36,765 nt of DNA from Acidobacteriota bacterium (GTDB taxonomy: Bacteria > Acidobacteriota > Terriglobia > UBA7540): the NCBI GenBank assembly GCA_023474345.1, contig JAMCXS010000025.1, positions 1-36,765 of the forward strand, in the 5' to 3' direction. A model generated the notes under the pieces. It made no database searches. It saw only the letters and a list, made by a program, of their open reading frames with translations, and was not told the origin of the DNA. Both the position numbers and the translations under genes were made by a program. Each line of letters starts with the position of its first letter. The first letter of the stretch is position 1. Shown piece by piece: positions 16,530 to 24,626 of this stretch.

Positions 16530-17519
16530 ATGATGCGGAGGCACCGTCTCAAAGCGCCCGCGGGCGTCGTGGCGGACTACTTCCGCCTCTTCGTCAACCG
16601 GCGGGCCTATACCTTGCAGTCTGACCGGCCGCACCCGGAAAGCGGCCGGCATTACTATTTCCGGCCCACCGATAAGAACACCGGCCAGGGGCTTAGTCTG
16701 ACGCTCGATACCATCCGGCGTCACATCGAGGGCGAAATTACGATTGCCCTCTATGCGATCAATCCCGAAAACCAGCGGTGCAAGTGGGTGGCGATTGACG
16801 CCGACTACAAAAATGCGCTCCCGGACCTGATCAAGCTGGGCTACTACCTGAAGCAGGACGCCGTCGAGTCGGCGCTGGAGAAGAGCCATCGTGGTGGACA
16901 CCTCTGGGTTCTGATGGCCGAACCCTTGCCGGCGCGCGATTGCCGGATCTATGTGTACGACCTCGCTTCGCGCCTCGGTCTGCCGGTTAAGGGCGCTGGC
17001 CTTCCCGAAGGGATTGAGGTTTTTCCGAAGCACGACGAATTGAAGCCCGGCGAATACGGCAATGCAATCCGTGGCCCGCTCGGCATCCATCGCGGAGCGG
17101 CAAAACGGTTCTGGTTTTACGGCGCCGATTACGACCTTGCGAAGCAAATGCGATACCTCAATGCGCTTCCCAAGGTGACGGCGGCGCAACTCGCCAAGCT
17201 GAATGCGGGAAAGTCCGCGCCACCACAGGCCGTTCGAGCCGAATCAAGACCAGAAGCGGAATTCAAACAGCGTACGGGCAGGCTTGAATTCCGAATCCTC
17301 GACCACATCAGCACAAAACTTCGCAAAGTTGGGCGGAACTATGTGACCCGCTGTCCTTCGTGCGCCGACGTGGGCCACGACCGCAGTGGCGACAACCTCG
17401 CCATTTCGATTGACGACCCGCGCAAGTACATCTGCTGGGCCGGTTGCACGAGCGAAATGATTCGAGCGGCCGTGGGCTGCCCGAAGCCGAGAACAAATGG
17501 AGGCAAAGATGGCCGCTGA
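16530..17519 (+). CDS. Archaeo-eukaryotic primase (TOTE-type AEP) with C-terminal zinc finger
   Basis: This is a 329-aa protein; ATG 16530 or 16533 follows GGGAGGAA. ATG 16494 is in frame but lacks a ribosome site. The AEP core is visible: D90-x-D92 in 'WVAIDADYK' (metal-binding motif I), 'KSHRGGHLWV' with H124 (the sxH motif II), and later 'GIEVFPKHDEL' and 'GNAIRGPLGIHRG', typical of TOTE-type AEP domains. Such primases make primers for element replication or act in conflict systems. Residues about 274-310 carry 'CPSC...C...C' within a CHC2-like pattern, as in DnaG-type zinc fingers. Helicase and nuclease partners of the full TOTE system are absent from the window, so a replication primase of the mobile element is the simpler reading. 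Confidence 0.85.
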   Translation: MMRRHRLKAPAGVVADYFRLFVNRRAYTLQSDRPHPESGRHYYFRPTDKNTGQGLSLTLDTIRRHIEGEITIALYAINPENQRCKWVAIDADYKNALPDLIKLGYYLKQDAVESALEKSHRGGHLWVLMAEPLPARDCRIYVYDLASRLGLPVKGAGLPEGIEVFPKHDELKPGEYGNAIRGPLGIHRGAAKRFWFYGADYDLAKQMRYLNALPKVTAAQLAKLNAGKSAPPQAVRAESRPEAEFKQRTGRLEFRILDHISTKLRKVGRNYVTRCPSCADVGHDRSGDNLAISIDDPRKYICWAGCTSEMIRAAVGCPKPRTNGGKDGR

Positions 17520-18150
17520 AAAACCATCGGGCGAAGAGGCCCGCCGCGGACTGACGCTTCCGCGGAGTGCCGTGCGGAAGTTGGCAGAAGTAGGAATCTT
17601 CGCCAAGGCTGCGGTCAGTCTCGAGCACCAGCACCTTGCTCGCCGTTACGTGATTCGCGGAGTTGAATCAGGCGGGGCGGTGGAAGGAATCGGCCATTAC
17701 GTGACCTTCTGCGACGAGAACGGAGAGCCGCTTTCCTGGCTTCATCCGCTCGATTCAATTGGCGTCAATGGAGTGCATGCCGCTGTAATCGCGTCAAGCC
17801 TCATTCGAGTCGAAATGTTCCGCCGCGGGCGCACCTACGACCTCTTCCTCACTCGCCATGCTCCCGGACCAGTCGGAAACGGTAAATGGCCCGTGCTTGA
17901 TAACAAAGTCCTGTTCCGCGCGCATGATGGCTTCCTTGCGCTCGATTTAGTGAAAGAGCACAAGAACCAACGCGGGTATGTCATCCCGACGTTTCACTCA
18001 CGAGGCGGTGAACCGCTTTTGATTCCAGCAAAGTTTGAAGCAGCCGTGAGAGCAGCAACGCATGGCTCCACGTGCATTGGATGCTCACACTCCCATTACT
18101 TGAGTGCTCCGGAGCCGGAGCGAACTCCCATTTCTAAGGCAAGCCCGTGA
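17509..18150 (+). CDS. Unknown protein coupled to the primase
   Basis: This is a 213-aa protein. ATG 17509 has GGAGG six bases upstream, better than ATG 17497. It overlaps the primase gene by 11 bp and its stop overlaps the next GTG (GTGA at 18147). It is mixed alpha/beta with no membrane segment. A late 'CIGCSHSH' (about residue 191) could bind a metal. No family is recognised. The tight coupling suggests it acts with the primase. Confidence 0.65.
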   Translation: MAAEKPSGEEARRGLTLPRSAVRKLAEVGIFAKAAVSLEHQHLARRYVIRGVESGGAVEGIGHYVTFCDENGEPLSWLHPLDSIGVNGVHAAVIASSLIRVEMFRRGRTYDLFLTRHAPGPVGNGKWPVLDNKVLFRAHDGFLALDLVKEHKNQRGYVIPTFHSRGGEPLLIPAKFEAAVRAATHGSTCIGCSHSHYLSAPEPERTPISKASP

Positions 18151-18344
18151 CTCCGATCGGCGACATCGAAATTGAGCTTGTCTTCCGCATCGCCATTCGC
18201 GGGCGGATGTGCGATTTGGCTGAATTGACGCGCAGGTTGGAGGGCAGCCAAGGCGTGATTCTCTTGCCCGTTAAAGAACTGTCCAAGGTCGAACAGAACA
18301 GAGATAGACGCATTTTGGTGAGTATCGGGAGATCTGAATCATGA
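18147..18344 (+). CDS. Small unknown protein
   Basis: This is a 65-aa protein from GTG 18147, overlapping both neighbours (GTGA at the start, ATGA at 18341-18344). The sequence suggests a beta-alpha-beta element ('IEIELVFRIAIRGR', 'DLAELTRRLEG', 'GVILLPVKEL'). No family is recognised. The overlaps on both sides are the main support for it being real. Confidence 0.6.
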   Translation: MTPIGDIEIELVFRIAIRGRMCDLAELTRRLEGSQGVILLPVKELSKVEQNRDRRILVSIGRSES

Positions 18345-18943
18345 GAGTCGGAACCAAAAGTGTCCTTTTCGGGGCGCATTGCTTCTGCATTCATCCATTT
18401 TTCGTTGCTGCCGCATGGCGGAAGCTTTACGGCTTCCCATGGGACCCGAGGCTCTGGGTTGCTTTCTTCTTGCACGATATTGGCTATCTCGGAAAGCCCA
18501 ACATGGACAACATCGAGGGTGAGAGACACGTCCTTCTTGGCGGCCGCCTCATGGGCTGGCTTTTCGGTGCCAAGTGGCGCGATTTCACGCTCTGCCATTC
18601 TCGCCATTGGGCGAAGCGCCTTGGCAAGCCCTACTCAAAGCTCTGCCTTGCCGACAAGCTGGCCTTCGTGATAACGCCATCCTGGCTCTACTTGCCAATG
18701 GCCCGAGCGAGCGGCGAGCTTGCCGAATACATGCGCGTCGCGAGCGCTCGGCAATCCGGCGGCAAATTCAGCAATTTCGAGTTGAGCTTGCTCAAGTGTC
18801 GCAACCCGGAGGTGTGGCTCGAAGGACTCAAGAGCTACACGCGGCGCTGGGTCGAAAAGCATCGCGACGGCAGTGCCGACCGCTGGACAGTCGTTCGGTC
18901 TAAGGATCCAGGACGTGAAGCCTGCGGAGTAAGGAGTTATTAA
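18341..18943 (+). CDS. HD-domain-like putative phosphohydrolase
   Basis: This is a 200-aa protein from ATG 18341, coupled to the previous stop. Motifs follow the HD superfamily order: H18 in 'HPFFVAAAW', the HD pair in 'AFFLHDIGYLGK' (about 45-46), His residues in 'GERHVLLGG' and 'CHSRHWA', and a final Asp in 'CLADKLAF'. HD enzymes hydrolyse phosphomonoesters or phosphodiesters, including dNTPs and cyclic nucleotides. Its place beside a primase suggests nucleotide-pool control or nucleic-acid processing on the element. No other catalytic domain is present. Confidence 0.7.
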   Translation: MRVGTKSVLFGAHCFCIHPFFVAAAWRKLYGFPWDPRLWVAFFLHDIGYLGKPNMDNIEGERHVLLGGRLMGWLFGAKWRDFTLCHSRHWAKRLGKPYSKLCLADKLAFVITPSWLYLPMARASGELAEYMRVASARQSGGKFSNFELSLLKCRNPEVWLEGLKSYTRRWVEKHRDGSADRWTVVRSKDPGREACGVRSY

Positions 18944-18986
18944 GCGGCTCGCTTAGGGCGCGCAGCTATCGAGAACAGGAGGCACT

Positions 18987-20108
18987 ATGAAAGGAACCCG
19001 GGAAGTTCAGCAAACCACGTTGTCGGCTCAACTTTCGCAATCACTTTGGGACTACATCGACCGAGTGCGAGTCACGCTCAGCAACAGGCGGGGCAAACGC
19101 TCTTCGCTTTCCGAAGCGGCAAAGCTCCTGCCTGGGGATGCGCAGCACACGCCGCTCGACGAGCGGCTGCGAGTTTCTTCTTTGTTTCAGGATCCAACCG
19201 CGACCCTGCTCGAGATCCGAACGAAGTGGGAGCAGCGGGCAGTCCTTTCTCCCGCCGAATGGGTGGTGCTTGCGCACTACGTCGAGCTGGCCTGTGAAGG
19301 ATCGACGAATGACGTGGCATACCCAAACCGCGAGTCATTCATGGAGCTGCTTAAAGCATTCCGAATTTTGTTGGACCTGCGAGTTGCGGGACCTTCCAGT
19401 CACGATGGCTATTACATGGACAAATTGCGTGCCTCTTGGGTCGGTAACAGCGAAAGAACATATGTTGGGGCTCTCGTGGACGACTTGCTCTCGCTCATGA
19501 GCGAGCCGGGATCGCGTGTTTTGCCAGAATATGTCGGCCGCACCTTGGAGGTGGCCCTTCGGGAAGAAGAGTATCCGAGCGCACTGGCGCTCCACGATGC
19601 CCTCTCGCCGTTTCTTCCGACGCTGTTTCGGCTGGGAGCACACGGGCACTGGCTCCAAACGCATCGCCCGGTCCGCCCGCCGCGCGACTACTTGAGTTTG
19701 GCGGACCCTCACATAGGTTCGGGCTGCATTGCCGTGCCAGCCTGCGGCGGTGATTTCCGGGTTACCACGATAGTCACGTTGGAGGGCGACCTTTCGATGG
19801 CGCTGAATATGAACAGCCGCGACGTGGTGTTTGTCGTCGAGCTCTATCCACAAATCCGCGAGTTCATGTGGCTCCTTAACCACTTGCCAGAGGAAGGTAA
19901 TTGGAGAGGCCTCGATTTCTTCGGCTACACGGGTGACTGCGCCCGCGGGGCCGATATCACCCGACTTTACTTTCGCAAGCTTGCGACGTCGCTTGGGTTC
20001 TCGCCCGACGAGTGGGCGGAGCTGAGGGACGCTGTCCGTAAAATCCTTGAGGCGCCCGAACTGGCGCCGATTGTCGCTGAGCTGAATATGCAGTATGGCT
20101 TTGATTAG
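18987..20108 (+). CDS. Unknown 373-aa protein
   Basis: ATG 18987 follows CAGGAGG. Residues about 10-45 could be a ribbon-helix-helix-like or simple helical head ('LSAQLSQSLWDYIDRVRVTL'). The middle is helical. The region about 235-300 is beta-rich ('GCIAVPACGGDFRVTTIVTL'). There is no catalytic signature or membrane helix, and no family is recognised. It is the third large gene of the primase block and lies 43 bp after the HD gene, so it is probably cotranscribed. Confidence 0.65.
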   Translation: MKGTREVQQTTLSAQLSQSLWDYIDRVRVTLSNRRGKRSSLSEAAKLLPGDAQHTPLDERLRVSSLFQDPTATLLEIRTKWEQRAVLSPAEWVVLAHYVELACEGSTNDVAYPNRESFMELLKAFRILLDLRVAGPSSHDGYYMDKLRASWVGNSERTYVGALVDDLLSLMSEPGSRVLPEYVGRTLEVALREEEYPSALALHDALSPFLPTLFRLGAHGHWLQTHRPVRPPRDYLSLADPHIGSGCIAVPACGGDFRVTTIVTLEGDLSMALNMNSRDVVFVVELYPQIREFMWLLNHLPEEGNWRGLDFFGYTGDCARGADITRLYFRKLATSLGFSPDEWAELRDAVRKILEAPELAPIVAELNMQYGFD

Positions 20109-20197
20109 ACCACTTGGCCGTGGACGTGATTCGGACTCGAGGCTAATGGAATCCTTATCCCGGAAGGTTGAAACCGCATCGCGACGGCGGAAGGCAC

Positions 20198-20716
20198 ATG
20201 GACGCTTTTGACCCGACAACCCCGGAAAACATGAGGCTCTGGACTCTGGGCGGCGTGGACTATTGCCAGCACAACCTCAAAACGTCGGGCAGCTTTGACC
20301 AGCGCTTCTTTTATGTTGGGAGCACAGTCGAGGAATTCAAGCTGAGCCCGCGGGGTTGTGCGAGTTCGCTGTCACGGATCTTCGAGGAGGCTCACAAGAC
20401 AACCGTCCGAGCTCACGCCGACCTGCTGTGCCTGGTGTTGCGCCGGCCCATGGGCTTGTTGAATGACCAATGCACCCTCGAACTCTGGGAGTCCATCTTT
20501 GTCGTCACCCAAACAACGAAACGCACCACGATTGCCATGCTTCCGTTTCGGAAGACGGCGTCGGGCCTAGAGTTTGCGGAAAGGCGGAAGGGCGAGTGCG
20601 AAACCGACGCATTTGCTTCGCCGGAGCAGTTCTTGCCGAAGGTCGGATACGAGGCGGTTCCCAATGCGTTGGACGGCTTCAGACAAGGGCGATGTCCTGG
20701 AAACATGTCGAACTAA
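20198..20716 (+). CDS. Unknown 172-aa protein
   Basis: ATG 20198 follows GGAAGG; an upstream in-frame start at 20168 lacks a site. It is soluble and mixed alpha/beta, and two Cys are scattered. No family is recognised. It sits between the 373-aa unknown and the TSCPD gene on the same strand, probably in one transcription unit. Confidence 0.6.
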   Translation: MDAFDPTTPENMRLWTLGGVDYCQHNLKTSGSFDQRFFYVGSTVEEFKLSPRGCASSLSRIFEEAHKTTVRAHADLLCLVLRRPMGLLNDQCTLELWESIFVVTQTTKRTTIAMLPFRKTASGLEFAERRKGECETDAFASPEQFLPKVGYEAVPNALDGFRQGRCPGNMSN

Positions 20717-20764
20717 CTCGGCGCTCAAGGTGCGGCAGGCGTCGAAGGCTGGAAAGGAATCTAG

Positions 20765-21166
20765 ATGAGCACGCAAACTCAAGAACTACCACAGACCGGA
20801 ACGGAAAAGACGCTGGGAACTGCCTCGGGCGCTTCGTTGCGGCAAGAGCCGTTACGGCGTCGCTTGCCCGATGAGCGCAAAGCAATCGTCCACCACTTTT
20901 CCGTGGGCGGGCATGAAGGCTATCTGATGGTTGGTCTGTACGAGGACGGCCAGCCGGGCGAGATATTCATCCGCATGGCAAAGGAAGGCTCGACCATCGC
21001 TGGGCTGATGGATTCGTTCGGAATCGCTGTTTCACTAGCTCTGCAATTCGGAGTGTCGCTCAAGGTCCTCTGCGGAAAGTTCAGCCACACGCGATTCGAG
21101 CCGAGCGGCTGGTCAGGAAATCCCAAAATCGGCTACGCAAAATCCTTGATGGATTACCTGTTCCGC
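20765..21166 (+). pseudogene. TSCPD protein (class II ribonucleotide reductase C-terminal type), 5' part, interrupted
   Basis: ATG 20765 follows AAAGGA. Residues 30-134 match the C-terminal TSCPD region of adenosylcobalamin-dependent ribonucleotide reductase (NrdJ / NrdJb): 'RRRLPDERKAIVHHFSVGG', 'GYLMVGLYEDGQPGEIFIRM', 'KEGSTIAGLMDSFGIAVSLA', 'SHTRFEPSGWSGNP', 'AKSLMDYLFR'. The host reading frame ends at Arg134 (21164-21166). The physical frame then runs into the RIT element and stops at 21274, adding about 36 foreign residues. The missing tail resumes at Trp 24627. The intact protein would be 208 aa, like a stand-alone NrdJb-type subunit rather than a full reductase; no catalytic domain is present in the window. 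Confidence 0.85.
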
Positions 21167-21192
21167 TTATGTTTTCGAGAACATAAGCGGAA
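21161..21192. repeat. Perfect 13-bp inverted repeat at the left RIT junction
   Basis: TTCCGCTTATGTT, loop TTCGAG, then AACATAAGCGGAA. The first six bases are the host Phe-Arg codons and the last six are the start of the left terminal repeat. The right junction has no equivalent hairpin. The intervening 20 bases (21167-21186) may be coupling DNA carried in from an earlier site. Confidence 0.7.
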
Positions 21193-21219
21193 TTATGTGC
21201 CGGAGTTAGTTATGTGGCG
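21187..21219 (+). repeat. Left 33-bp terminal inverted repeat of the RIT element
   Basis: It matches the reverse complement of 24594-24626 at 27 of 33 positions with no gap, counted by eye. It holds two copies of TTATGTG in the same orientation, 17 bases apart. Confidence 0.8.
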
Positions 21220-21263
21220 GCGGCTGGGAAGAGGGTGCTGCCGCCACCGCTCCCGTTCTTTGA

Positions 21264-21276
21264 GCGCCACATAATT
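21264..21276 (-). repeat. Inner inverted copy of the RIT end motif, left
   Basis: GCGCCACATAATT is an inverted copy of the AATTATGTGGCG core. It starts 77 bases inside the left end. The counterpart at the right end sits 78 bases inside. Confidence 0.65.
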
Positions 21277-21342
21277 GCTGAAACCTCCAGGGCCTATTGC
21301 TAATACTGGTCGAATCTCTAAATCACTCAAGGAGGTTCGATC

Positions 21343-22590
21343 ATGTTTGAAAAAATCTTCAAGCATCAAAAAACTATTCGACGCCATCGAGAAGGTCCAT
21401 TGTCAGAAGAACGAGCTCGGTATCTGGCTTTCAAGGTGGAGGGTGGAGCGGCTAGATCGACCATAGCGCTTACCGCTGATTATATGTTGGCTACAGCTAC
21501 ACGAATGGGTCTAACCAGCGATTCGAGGGTTTCAGTCGAGGAGGTCGAAAAGGCCGCCAACAGTTGGGCACGTCGCAAAACGCGAAAGAATCCGACTGCA
21601 AGCATTCAAGGTCGGCAGAGAGGATTCAGGCGGGTGGCATGCTCCTGGCTTCGCTTCGCCAACCGGTTAACTCCTCCTCCATCGAAACCCCAGCCAAACG
21701 AACCGCTTGTTTTGGCCTATGCGCAGTACCTGGATCGGGAACGCGGATTTTCGCCCCGAACGATTGCCACGTATTCCTGGTGTGCCAGACGCTTCCTCAG
21801 GCGTCTCGCCTCGCGAGGGCGTGTCATTCGGGAGCTCCGCACAGCAGACGTCGAAGAAGCCCTTTCCTGGGCAGCGGCGCACGGCTTTTCAAGGAGGAGC
21901 CTCCACTTTTATGTTCAGGCCCTGCGGGCCTTTCTGCGATATGCGGAACAGCGCAACTGGTGTCCAGCCGGGATTGCGACGGTGATTGAGGCGCCTCGGC
22001 TTTACCGTGAAGAAACCCTTCCTTCAGGACCTCCCTGGACTGACGTGTCGCGCTTAATCGCCAGCACCGACACGAACCGGCCCAAAGATATTCGTGACCG
22101 GGCCATCCTGCTGCTTCTTACCATCTATGCTCTCCGGATTGACGAAGTCCGCCAGCTCCAGTTGGATGACATCGACTGGGAACGGGAGCAACTGCTGATA
22201 CGTGGGTCGAAGCAAAGACGTCTCCGAACCTATCCCCTTTCTCCTACCGTGGGCGACGCCATCATTCGTTACCTGCGGACGGTGCGACCTCGATGCCGAG
22301 ACCGGGCTCTTTTTATTAGGCTCAGAGCTCCACATCAAGCGTTCACTGCAGGGGGCCTGTGGCCCATCGTCGGCAGGCGAATACGGAAACTCGGAATTTC
22401 CGTCAAACACCCAGGCCCCCATTGCCTTCGTCATGCTTGTGCAACCCATCTTATGGCCCTGGGATGCTCCCTCAAGGAAATCGGGGATCATCTGGGCCAC
22501 CAAAACCTGGAGACCACACATATTTATGCCAAAGTGGATCTGGCAGGCCTCCGTCAAGTTGCGGACCTCGATCTGGGAGGTCTGCTATGA
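21343..22590 (+). CDS. ritA: Tyrosine recombinase A of the RIT element
   Basis: This is a 415-aa protein from ATG 21343 after AAGGAGG. An extra ~110-residue N-terminal region precedes a SAM-like core-binding domain (about 125-215). The C-terminal catalytic domain shows the full set: Arg in 'YALRIDEVRQL', Lys in 'RGSKQRR', His-x-x-Arg in 'HCLRHACATH', His in 'LGHQN', and the nucleophile Tyr in 'HIYAKVD'. These enzymes cut and rejoin DNA through a 3'-phosphotyrosine. Its stop overlaps the ritB ATG by 4 bp. The gene order and length fit RitA of RIT elements. Confidence 0.88.
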   Translation: MFEKIFKHQKTIRRHREGPLSEERARYLAFKVEGGAARSTIALTADYMLATATRMGLTSDSRVSVEEVEKAANSWARRKTRKNPTASIQGRQRGFRRVACSWLRFANRLTPPPSKPQPNEPLVLAYAQYLDRERGFSPRTIATYSWCARRFLRRLASRGRVIRELRTADVEEALSWAAAHGFSRRSLHFYVQALRAFLRYAEQRNWCPAGIATVIEAPRLYREETLPSGPPWTDVSRLIASTDTNRPKDIRDRAILLLLTIYALRIDEVRQLQLDDIDWEREQLLIRGSKQRRLRTYPLSPTVGDAIIRYLRTVRPRCRDRALFIRLRAPHQAFTAGGLWPIVGRRIRKLGISVKHPGPHCLRHACATHLMALGCSLKEIGDHLGHQNLETTHIYAKVDLAGLRQVADLDLGGLL

Positions 22591-23522
22591 AACTCCTGAA
22601 TGTGGTCAGCAAGTACATCGCGTACAAACGTGGACTGGGTATCCGTTTCAATACCGGTGCTAGGGACCTTATGGCTCTCTGCCGGACTATGGGTGTGTCG
22701 GCTCGCCTTGAAACCATCAACAGGAAAAAGCTGCAAAGATTCCTCATCGGAAGCTGTTCGGCACCAGTTTTCCGAAACCGGAAACATTACACTCTGTTGG
22801 GGCTTAATCGTTTTGTCGTTGGCCGTGGGTATAGAGCTTTGCCCATTGTCCCACTTCCTCCGGTCAAGCCGCGCACATTTGTGCCGTATGTTTTCACTCG
22901 TGACGAGCTGCGGAGGCTGCTCGACGCGATAGCAAGAAGACGACGCGGCAAGTTCCTGGAGGCCTATACCCTACGGACAATTCTGTTGCTCCTTTACGGT
23001 GCGGGCCTCCGGATCAGTGAAGCCACTTCACTCGACTTGGGTGATGTGGACCTCGATGCAGCCTTGATCACCGTTCGCGAAACCAAATTCTACAAGACCC
23101 GGCTCGTTCCGCTTGGTATCCAATTGAACCAGCTCATGAAGGCCTATGCGGAATGGCGGGGCCAAGAGGGCTATGCACAGCACGCGGCAGCACCGTTCTT
23201 TATCCTTCGCTCTGGCGCTCGTGTGCACCACGCCATTGTGCGTGTGGCATTCCAAAGGCTTCGGCAATTGGCAGACCTCCACCATTTCGATGGTCAACGA
23301 CCTCGGCTTCATGACCTACGGCACACAGCGGCTGTTCATCGGCTAGTGGCGTGGTATCGCCATGGAGCAGACGTCCAGACATTGTTGCCCAGACTTTCTG
23401 TATACCTTGGGCACGTTAGGCTGTCGTCCACCCAGGTCTATCTGACCATGACCCCGGAGTTGCTCCGGGAAGTCAGCCTGCGCTTCCAGCAATACGCAAT
23501 GCCGGGGGTGCGCCATGAATGA
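22587..23522 (+). CDS. ritB: Tyrosine recombinase B of the RIT element
   Basis: This is a 311-aa protein; ATG 22587 overlaps the ritA stop (ATGA). The N-terminal domain is about 1-95. The catalytic residues are Arg in 'GAGLRISEA', Lys in 'TKFYKTR', His-x-x-Arg in 'HDLRHTAAVH', His in 'LGHVRLSSTQ' and Tyr in 'QVYLTM'. It overlaps ritC by 8 bp. All three recombinases are thought to be needed together for RIT movement. No in-frame stop or lost residue is seen. Confidence 0.88.
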   Translation: MKLLNVVSKYIAYKRGLGIRFNTGARDLMALCRTMGVSARLETINRKKLQRFLIGSCSAPVFRNRKHYTLLGLNRFVVGRGYRALPIVPLPPVKPRTFVPYVFTRDELRRLLDAIARRRRGKFLEAYTLRTILLLLYGAGLRISEATSLDLGDVDLDAALITVRETKFYKTRLVPLGIQLNQLMKAYAEWRGQEGYAQHAAAPFFILRSGARVHHAIVRVAFQRLRQLADLHHFDGQRPRLHDLRHTAAVHRLVAWYRHGADVQTLLPRLSVYLGHVRLSSTQVYLTMTPELLREVSLRFQQYAMPGVRHE

Positions 23523-24525
23523 CCCAAAACTATTAGGCCCTTGGGTGCGCCGGTTCCTGATGGAATACATGCTGACGGAGCGCAACCTCTCCATAAACAC
23601 ACAGCACAGCTATCGCGACACGTTGGCCCTGTTGATCTCTTTTCTGTCTCGTTCGCTCCGAAGGACGCCTGATCAATTTTCCCTGGCTGATCTTACCGCA
23701 GAGCGCATCAAGTCCTTTCTCCGCTATTTGGAGGAATCGCGCCGCTGCGGAATTCGCACTCGGAATCAGCGTCTTTCAGCTATCCATTCTCTGGCGCGTT
23801 TCGTCGAAATGCACAGTCCGGAACACATTGCCTGGTCGGCCCAGATATTGGCCATCCCTATCAAAAAGACCACGCGCAATCAGATTACTTACCTGGAGAA
23901 GCCTGAGATGGAGGCTCTGATCCAGGCGCCTAACATCGAATCTCCCCTGGGGTGTCGCGACAGAACATTATTGTTGTTTCTCTACAACTCGGGTGCCCGA
24001 GCCGGCGAGGTGGCCCAGCTCACGATTGCGGATTTGAACCTCGCGCGTCCACCCAGCAAGGGCTTGTCCTCTGTCAGGTTGATGGGCAAAGGGCGGAAGG
24101 TTCGACCCTGCCCATTATGGCCAAACACTGCGAGTCAACTTGCCGACCTCGTCGCAGGTCGGCCCACAAGCGAACATGTTTTTCTGAATCGCTGTGGTCA
24201 ACCGCTCACGCGATTCGGGATTTACAGGGTCGTGAAGCACTACGCTCAATGCGCATCAAAACAATTCCCATCGCTTGTGCCGAAAAACGTGGGCCCACAT
24301 AAATTAAGGCACACGACAGCAACTCATCTTCTGCGGTCCGGTGTGGACATCAACAGCATTCGTGAATGGCTTGGCCATGCTTCTCTCGACACAACCAACC
24401 TGTACGCCGAGATCGACATGGAGACCAAAGCCAAAATCCTTGCCCTCTTCGAAACGGCAAGAACCAAGCGGAGGCGCAGATGGAAGGAGGATGCGGGGCT
24501 TATGGCCTTCTTGCGCTCTCTCTGA
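23515..24525 (+). CDS. ritC: Tyrosine recombinase C of the RIT element
   Basis: This is a 336-aa protein from ATG 23515, overlapping ritB. A Xer-like core-binding domain (about 10-100, 'NLSINTQHSYRDTLALLISF') is followed by a catalytic domain with Arg in 'NSGARAGEV', Lys in 'GKGRKVR', His-x-x-Arg in 'HKLRHTTATH', His in 'LGHASLDTT' and Tyr in 'NLYAEID'. The first catalytic Arg sits in 'GARAGE' as in many integrases. A basic C-terminal tail ('KRRRRWK') may aid DNA binding. Confidence 0.88.
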   Translation: MNDPKLLGPWVRRFLMEYMLTERNLSINTQHSYRDTLALLISFLSRSLRRTPDQFSLADLTAERIKSFLRYLEESRRCGIRTRNQRLSAIHSLARFVEMHSPEHIAWSAQILAIPIKKTTRNQITYLEKPEMEALIQAPNIESPLGCRDRTLLLFLYNSGARAGEVAQLTIADLNLARPPSKGLSSVRLMGKGRKVRPCPLWPNTASQLADLVAGRPTSEHVFLNRCGQPLTRFGIYRVVKHYAQCASKQFPSLVPKNVGPHKLRHTTATHLLRSGVDINSIREWLGHASLDTTNLYAEIDMETKAKILALFETARTKRRRRWKEDAGLMAFLRSL

Positions 24526-24535
24526 GCAAGCGATC

Positions 24536-24548
24536 AGTTATGTGGCGC
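24536..24548 (+). repeat. Inner copy of the RIT end motif, right
   Basis: AGTTATGTGGCGC, 78 bases inside the right end, is the mirror of the inner copy at 21264-21276. Confidence 0.65.
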
Positions 24549-24593
24549 CTTTCAGTTGCTTCCGCGAGCAATCAACGAAGGTCAAAGGCTGGA

Positions 24594-24626
24594 CGCCACA
24601 TAATTATCTTCGTTACATAATTTCGC
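24594..24626 (-). repeat. Right 33-bp terminal inverted repeat of the RIT element
   Basis: This is the reverse complement partner of 21187-21219 (27/33 by eye). Its last base directly precedes the resumed host Trp codon at 24627. Confidence 0.8.

Larger units (their letters stand above)
21167..24626 (+). mobile_element. RIT (recombinase-in-trio) element
   Basis: This is a ~3.46-kb element with three consecutive overlapping tyrosine recombinase genes (21343-24525), flanked by 33-bp imperfect terminal inverted repeats. That is the published layout of RIT elements. It is inserted in a TSCPD gene: host codons Phe-Arg end at 21166 and Trp-Met-Ala resumes at 24627. A TTTCGC at the right edge (24621-24626) nearly duplicates the host TTCCGC (21161-21166). 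The exact ends are therefore uncertain by about 6 bp on the right and about 20 bp on the left. All three recombinases look intact, so the element may still be mobile. Confidence 0.85.

Noticed and set aside
16023-17189. 388-codon open frame on the minus strand, antisense to the primase
   Set aside because: It lies opposite the AEP gene, whose motifs are clear, and has no ribosome site or recognisable domain. Long antisense frames are common in G+C-rich coding DNA.
19335-20219. 294-codon minus-strand frame opposite the 373-aa unknown gene
   Set aside because: The plus-strand frame has CAGGAGG before its ATG and fits the operon. The antisense frame is Arg/Gln-rich and without a start signal.
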